In this document: positions 60,754 through 64,000 of the stretch, piece by piece | Layout of the letters: each line of letters begins with the position of its first letter | Position numbering within the stretch: the stretch's first letter is position 1 | From: Pseudomonadota bacterium | GTDB taxonomy: Bacteria > Pseudomonadota > Alphaproteobacteria > Rhizobiales > Xanthobacteraceae | Direction of reading: 5' to 3' | Assembly (NCBI GenBank): GCA_023451825.1 | Contig: JAEXYA010000017.1 | Location: forward strand, 1 to 64,000 | DNA length: 64,000 nt | Notes under the pieces: model-generated | Seen by the model: only the letters and a program-made list of their open reading frames with translations | Told to the model about the DNA's origin: nothing | Database searches by the model: none | Made by a program: the position numbers and the translations under genes

Positions 60754-61109
60754 GATGCCAATGAAGCAGCGAGCGCCCGTTTGAAAAACGTGCCGTCGGC
60801 GAACTTTTGTTAAATCAACTTGCCGCAGGTCGACATTGAGATGGTTGCTTCACCAGGCGGCGACACGGGTCAGGCCAATACCTCTGCCCCTGGAATGATG
60901 CGGCACCGCTCGCCGCAGACTTGAGCGATATGAGAACGTCGCGATCGTATCTGGCGGTCCGCACCGGTCGCGGAAAAGGGTCTCGGGCCACGCCTGGGCC
61001 TGGGCGCGTCCTGATCGGGCCGGCCTGCGAAACGGCAATCGGCGTTGCGGACCGTTTCGCAGAGCGCTCACGATAAAGCGACGAAGTTGAATATGCCCGT
61101 CGAAGATTT

Positions 61110-61255
61110 TTGCTCGAGTGCGGGCCTGCCAGCAGTACGGCGATGAGGACTACCGAGCGAAGCTGCTCTTCCGCCCCGAACACGCACGCCGCTTCTTCCG
61201 CCTCAAGCCGAAGGTGGCGCAACGACTAATCGACGAGGGTAGGATGAAGGGGTGA
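61110..61255 (+). pseudogene. Possible remnant of a protein-coding gene (C-terminal fragment)
   Basis: The open frame ends with the charged segment 'FRPEHARRFFRLKPKVAQRLIDEGRMKG' followed by TGA. There is no start codon with a ribosome site and no coding signal upstream. It is short, and the family is not recognised. Confidence 0.25.
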
Positions 61256-61299
61256 ATTCCTCATAGGACTACTCACCCATCCAACGCAACAACTTCGGA

Positions 61300-61575
61300 T
61301 CAGAGCATCCCGAGGGCCTGCAGATAGGTCTCCAGGATCGTCTCCTGCTCGGCGCGCTCATTGGCGTCCTGCTTGCGCATGCGGATGATGGTGCGCAGCG
61401 CCTTGACGTCGTAGCCATTGCCCTTGGCTTCGCCATAGACGTCCTTGATGTCGTCGGAAATCGTCTTCTTCTCTTCCTCGAGGCGTTCGATGCGCTCGAC
61501 GATGGCCTTGAGCTGGTCCTTGGCGAAAGAATGCGTTGCCTGGTCGTCCAGCACGGACGCAGCATTGGTGGCCAT
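61300..61575 (-). CDS. gapR: GapR-like nucleoid-associated protein (DUF2312)
   Basis: This 91-residue protein has 'ATHSFAKDQLKAIVERIERLEEEKKTISDDIKDVYGEAKGNGYDVKALRTIIRMRKQDANERAEQETILETYLQALGML', a full DUF2312/GapR match. GapR binds overtwisted DNA ahead of replication and transcription forks and is conserved across Alphaproteobacteria. Its helices form a coiled-coil dimer. It marks the return to core genome. Confidence 0.93.
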   Translation of the reverse strand: MATNAASVLDDQATHSFAKDQLKAIVERIERLEEEKKTISDDIKDVYGEAKGNGYDVKALRTIIRMRKQDANERAEQETILETYLQALGML

Positions 61576-61755
61576 CGGGAACTCCTGAACTGATTGGGTA
61601 GGGTGGGTTGGCGAGAGGCGCCGGTTATGGGCGCTAGTCTCTTAAAAACTTGTCTCTAATTCGACAGTCGCGACCGGAGCCGATGGGGTCAAGCCGCGAC
61701 AATTGTCATCCACAGCACCCCACAGGAATGATGGCGCGCTGCCGGCCTGTTTCGG

Positions 61756-62070
61756 TCAATGGCCGTCATTTTTCCGCTCGAATGCGACCTTGAACGCCTC
61801 CTGCTTCTCTGGTGTCGCCTCGCTCTGGTGCAGCGCCTTCCAGTCCTCATACGGCATGCCGTAGACAGCCTCGCGGCTCGCATCCTTGCTCAGGGCAACG
61901 CCGCGCTCGTCGGCTGCATCCTTCAGCCAGTTCGACAAGCAGTTGCGGCAGAAGCCGGCAAGATTCATCAGGTCGATGTTCTGGACATCCGTGCGGCCCC
62001 GCAGATGCGACACCAGGCGGCGGAACGCAGCGGCTTCCAGTTCGGTTTGTGTCTTGTCGTCGATTGCCAA
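61756..62070 (-). CDS. DUF1244 domain protein
   Basis: The 104-residue protein has 'AAFRRLVSHLRGRTDVQNIDLMNLAGFCRNCLSNWLKDAADERGVALSKDASREAVYGMPYEDWKALHQ', a clear DUF1244 match, with the paired Cys in 'CRNC'. The function is unknown. It lies 180 bases upstream of gapR on the same strand. Confidence 0.9.
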   Translation of the reverse strand: MAIDDKTQTELEAAAFRRLVSHLRGRTDVQNIDLMNLAGFCRNCLSNWLKDAADERGVALSKDASREAVYGMPYEDWKALHQSEATPEKQEAFKVAFERKNDGH

Positions 62071-62243
62071 GGCCTGGACTCCATCTCGCTCAAAAGGTCC
62101 GATAAGCCCGTAAGATGGGTTCTTTACCAGATTTCGCCATAACGCAGGTCAAACTACCGGCGTCCCGCCGAATCGGTTGCTGCCGTTGACACACCCGTCC
62201 GGTCACGCGAAACCGTCAAGGAACTGATATATAGCGACGCTGA

Positions 62244-62891
62244 ATGATCATCGCGAATCCCCACCGTTCATACCGTACCCGGACATGGACCAGGCCTCCG
62301 GCCAGGTCTTGGGCCGCGTCTTGGGTCAAATCTTGGGCCAGCCTGCTGCCAGTTCTGGCCGTTATGCTGGCTGCCATGTGGGCGACACCTGCGGCGGCGG
62401 ATTTCCGGCTTTGCAATAATACGTCGAGCCGGGTCGGTATCGCGCTCGGCTACAAGGACGCGGACGGCTGGACCACCGAAGGCTGGTGGAATGTATCGTC
62501 GCGGGCCTGCGAGACCCTGCTGCGGGGAACTCTCATCGCCCGGTACTATTATATCTATGCCATCGATTACGACCGGGGCGGCGAATGGTCGGGTCAGGCG
62601 TTCATGTGTTCGCGCGACAAGGAATTCACGATCAAGGGGACGGAAAACTGCCTGGCGCGCGGTTTTGACCGGACAGGTTTCTTTGAGGTCGATACCGGTG
62701 AGCAGCGCGCCTGGACCGTGCAACTGACCGAGACCAACGAGCAACCGCCAAAACTCCCGGGCCTGCCTGGTCCCGGCCCCGGAGGACCGCCTCCGGGCGC
62801 ACCAGGCGCAGGCTTCCCTGCCCTGCCGAACAATCCGGGCACCCCGCCTGCGGGATCGCCGCCGGCGACGACGCCCGGCACCAAGCAATAA
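62244..62891 (+). CDS. DUF1036 secreted protein
   Basis: This 215-residue protein has a signal region ('SLLPVLAVMLAAMWATPAAA') and the DUF1036 domain ('DFRLCNNTSSRVGIALGYKDADGWTTEGWWNVSSRACETLLRGTLIARYYYIYAIDY'), with several cysteines and aromatic residues. A Pro/Gly-rich tail follows. The stretch before the signal contains a short tandem repeat encoding Ser-Trp pairs (near 62307-62345), so the true start may lie further in. The function is unknown. Pyruvate kinase starts 12 bases downstream. Confidence 0.85.
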   Translation: MIIANPHRSYRTRTWTRPPARSWAASWVKSWASLLPVLAVMLAAMWATPAAADFRLCNNTSSRVGIALGYKDADGWTTEGWWNVSSRACETLLRGTLIARYYYIYAIDYDRGGEWSGQAFMCSRDKEFTIKGTENCLARGFDRTGFFEVDTGEQRAWTVQLTETNEQPPKLPGLPGPGPGGPPPGAPGAGFPALPNNPGTPPAGSPPATTPGTKQ

Positions 62892-62903
62892 GCGAGCTTC
62901 GAT

Positions 62904-64000
62904 ATGAGACGACAACGCCGCATCAAGATTCTGGCCACGCTTGGCCCCGCCTCCTCCGACAGCGCGATGATCCGCAAGCTGTTCGAGGCCGGCGCCGACG
63001 TCTTCCGCATCAATATGAGCCACACGCCGCACGACAAGATGCGCGATCTGGTGAAGACCATCCGCAATGTCGAAAGCAGCTATGGCCGCCCGATCGGCAT
63101 CCTGGTCGATCTGCAGGGCCCGAAGCTGCGCGTCGGCGCCTTCGCCGATGGCGGCGTCCAGCTCAAGAATGGCGAAGCCTTCACGCTCGACTCCGATCCT
63201 GCCCCCGGCGACGGCACCCGCGTGCACCTGCCGCATCCGGAAATCCTCGCAGCACTCCGCCCCGGACATGCGCTGCTGATCGATGACGGCAAGTTGAAGC
63301 TGATCGCCGAAGAAACGTCGGCCGAGCGCGCGGTGACGCGCGTGGTGGTCGGCGGCCGCATCTCGGATCGCAAGGGCGTCAGCCTGCCCGACACCGACCT
63401 GCCCGTTTCCGCCATGACGCCAAAGGATCGCAGCGATCTCGAAGCCGCGCTGGAAACCGGCATCGATTGGGTGGCGCTCTCCTTCGTGCAGCGCGCCGAG
63501 GACGTGCACGAGGCCAAGCGCCTGGTGCGCGGCCGTGCCGCCATCATGTCGAAGATCGAAAAGCCCCAGGCCATCGAGCGCCTCGATTCCATTCTGGAAG
63601 CCTCTGACGCCCTGATGGTCGCCCGCGGCGATCTCGGCGTCGAATTGCCGCTGGAGCGTGTACCGAGCCTGCAGAAGCGCATGACCCGCATGGCGCGCCG
63701 CGCCGGCAAGCCGGTGGTCGTGGCAACCCAGATGCTGGAATCGATGATCCAGAGCCCGGTGCCGACCCGCGCCGAAGTCTCCGACGTCGCCACCGCGATC
63801 TATGAAGGCGCCGACGCCGTGATGCTGTCGGCGGAATCCGCCGCGGGCAAATTCCCGACCGAAGCCGTCGCCACGATGAATCGCATCGGCGAAGAGGTCG
63901 AGCGCGATCCGACCTACCGTAACGTTCTCACCGCGCAACGCCCGGGTCCGGAAGCGACCGTCGGCGACGCCATCGCCGACGCCGCGCGACAGATCGCGGA
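62904..64000 (+). CDS. pyk: Pyruvate kinase (3' end outside window)
   Basis: This glycolytic enzyme converts phosphoenolpyruvate and ADP to pyruvate and ATP. The visible 365 residues begin 'MRRQRRIKILATLGPASSDSAMIRKLFEAGADVFRINMSHTPHDKM', the canonical start. They include 'ILVDLQGPKLRVG', the active-site region 'RAAIMSKIEKPQAIERLDSILEASDALMVARGDLGVELPLERVPSLQK' with the catalytic Lys, and 'KPVVVATQMLESMIQSPVPTRAEVSDVATAIYEGADAVMLSAESAAGKFP'. It has no stop in the window. The close spacing to the DUF1036 gene suggests co-transcription. Confidence 0.96.
   Translation, partial: MRRQRRIKILATLGPASSDSAMIRKLFEAGADVFRINMSHTPHDKMRDLVKTIRNVESSYGRPIGILVDLQGPKLRVGAFADGGVQLKNGEAFTLDSDPAPGDGTRVHLPHPEILAALRPGHALLIDDGKLKLIAEETSAERAVTRVVVGGRISDRKGVSLPDTDLPVSAMTPKDRSDLEAALETGIDWVALSFVQRAEDVHEAKRLVRGRAAIMSKIEKPQAIERLDSILEASDALMVARGDLGVELPLERVPSLQKRMTRMARRAGKPVVVATQMLESMIQSPVPTRAEVSDVATAIYEGADAVMLSAESAAGKFPTEAVATMNRIGEEVERDPTYRNVLTAQRPGPEATVGDAIADAARQIA

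Larger units (their letters stand above)
60559..61299. other. 741-base gene-poor region at the right edge of the accessory island
   Basis: No complete gene is convincing. It contains direct repeat box 6 (60737-60753). Near 61110-61255 on the plus strand there is an open stretch ending in TGA at 61253-61255 that would encode 'YGDEDYRAKLLFRPEHARRFFRLKPKVAQRLIDEGRMKG', which reads like the C-terminus of a real protein but has no start. It may be a decayed gene. No tRNA was found. Confidence 0.45.

Noticed and set aside
60930..61076. 48-residue plus-strand ORF beginning MRTSRSYLAV
   Set aside because: No ribosome site, no family resemblance; it lies in a gene-poor GC-rich stretch where chance ORFs are common.
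62268..63938. 556-residue minus-strand ORF opposite DUF1036 and pyruvate kinase
   Set aside because: It spans two clear genes on the other strand and has no recognisable domain.
1..64000. CRISPR arrays, prophage, intact insertion sequences, tRNA or rRNA genes
   Set aside because: No regularly spaced repeats, transposase or phage structural genes, or tRNA/rRNA sequence were recognised on either strand.

Overview
The window is a 64 kb high-GC chromosomal segment that reads as an alphaproteobacterium of the Bradyrhizobium / Rhodopseudomonas / Tardiphaga group (Nitrobacteraceae). Supporting signs are GapR (DUF2312), DUF1244, DUF882, DUF1036 and DUF465 proteins, the three-gene pntAA-pntAB-pntB transhydrogenase, a 50-residue aa3-oxidase subunit IV, a long-tailed S21, and several palindromic intergenic repeat families of the kind common in these genomes. 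The genus call is inference from gene content. I saw no rRNA, tRNA, CRISPR array or intact insertion sequence.

Layout. 1-5.0 kb: iron uptake (TonB-dependent siderophore receptor cut by the window start, FbpA-like binding protein, FbpB-like permease). 5-17 kb: AI-2E-type transporter, scoAB CoA transferase, AsmA protein, potABC-type polyamine importer, a PAS-PAS-GGDEF-EAL protein, an LhgO-like oxidase. 17-25 kb: two DUF465 genes head to head, purEK, rpsU, a TPR lipoprotein, cupin, CaCA antiporter, VOC protein, alpha/beta hydrolase. 25-29 kb: pntB/pntAB/pntAA, oxidase subunit IV and an AbrB-Doc toxin-antitoxin pair. 29-40 kb: PepF peptidase, XRE regulator with an unknown partner, TerC protein, sigma-54 response regulator, L,D-transpeptidase, GST, DUF882 protein. 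61.3-64 kb: core genes again (gapR, DUF1244, DUF1036, pyruvate kinase cut by the window end).

40.2-60.6 kb looks like an accessory metabolic island. It holds a TehA-type exporter coupled to an isochorismatase-fold hydrolase, a secreted alpha/beta hydrolase, and a forward run of HbpS-like protein, alcohol dehydrogenase, DJ-1/PfpI protein, quinol-monooxygenase-like protein and aldehyde dehydrogenase. It also holds a Tat-exported molybdenum hydroxylase (iorAB type) with a diheme cytochrome c. Three very large paralogous regulators (winged helix + STAND/NB-ARC ATPase + TPR-like tail) and an AraC regulator sit beside these.

The most interesting signal is a 17-bp tandem direct repeat, NYTTWAC-N3-NYTTWAC with an exact 10-bp period. 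It occurs six times in the promoter regions of this island: before the hydrolase, before the HbpS-ADH run, before iorAB, twice between the two divergent regulators, and before araC-regulator 3. Such a repeat fits tandem binding by OmpR/PhoB-type winged helices. I propose that the three STAND regulators and the oxidative genes form one regulon controlled through this box. The repeats are seen directly; the link to the regulators is inference.
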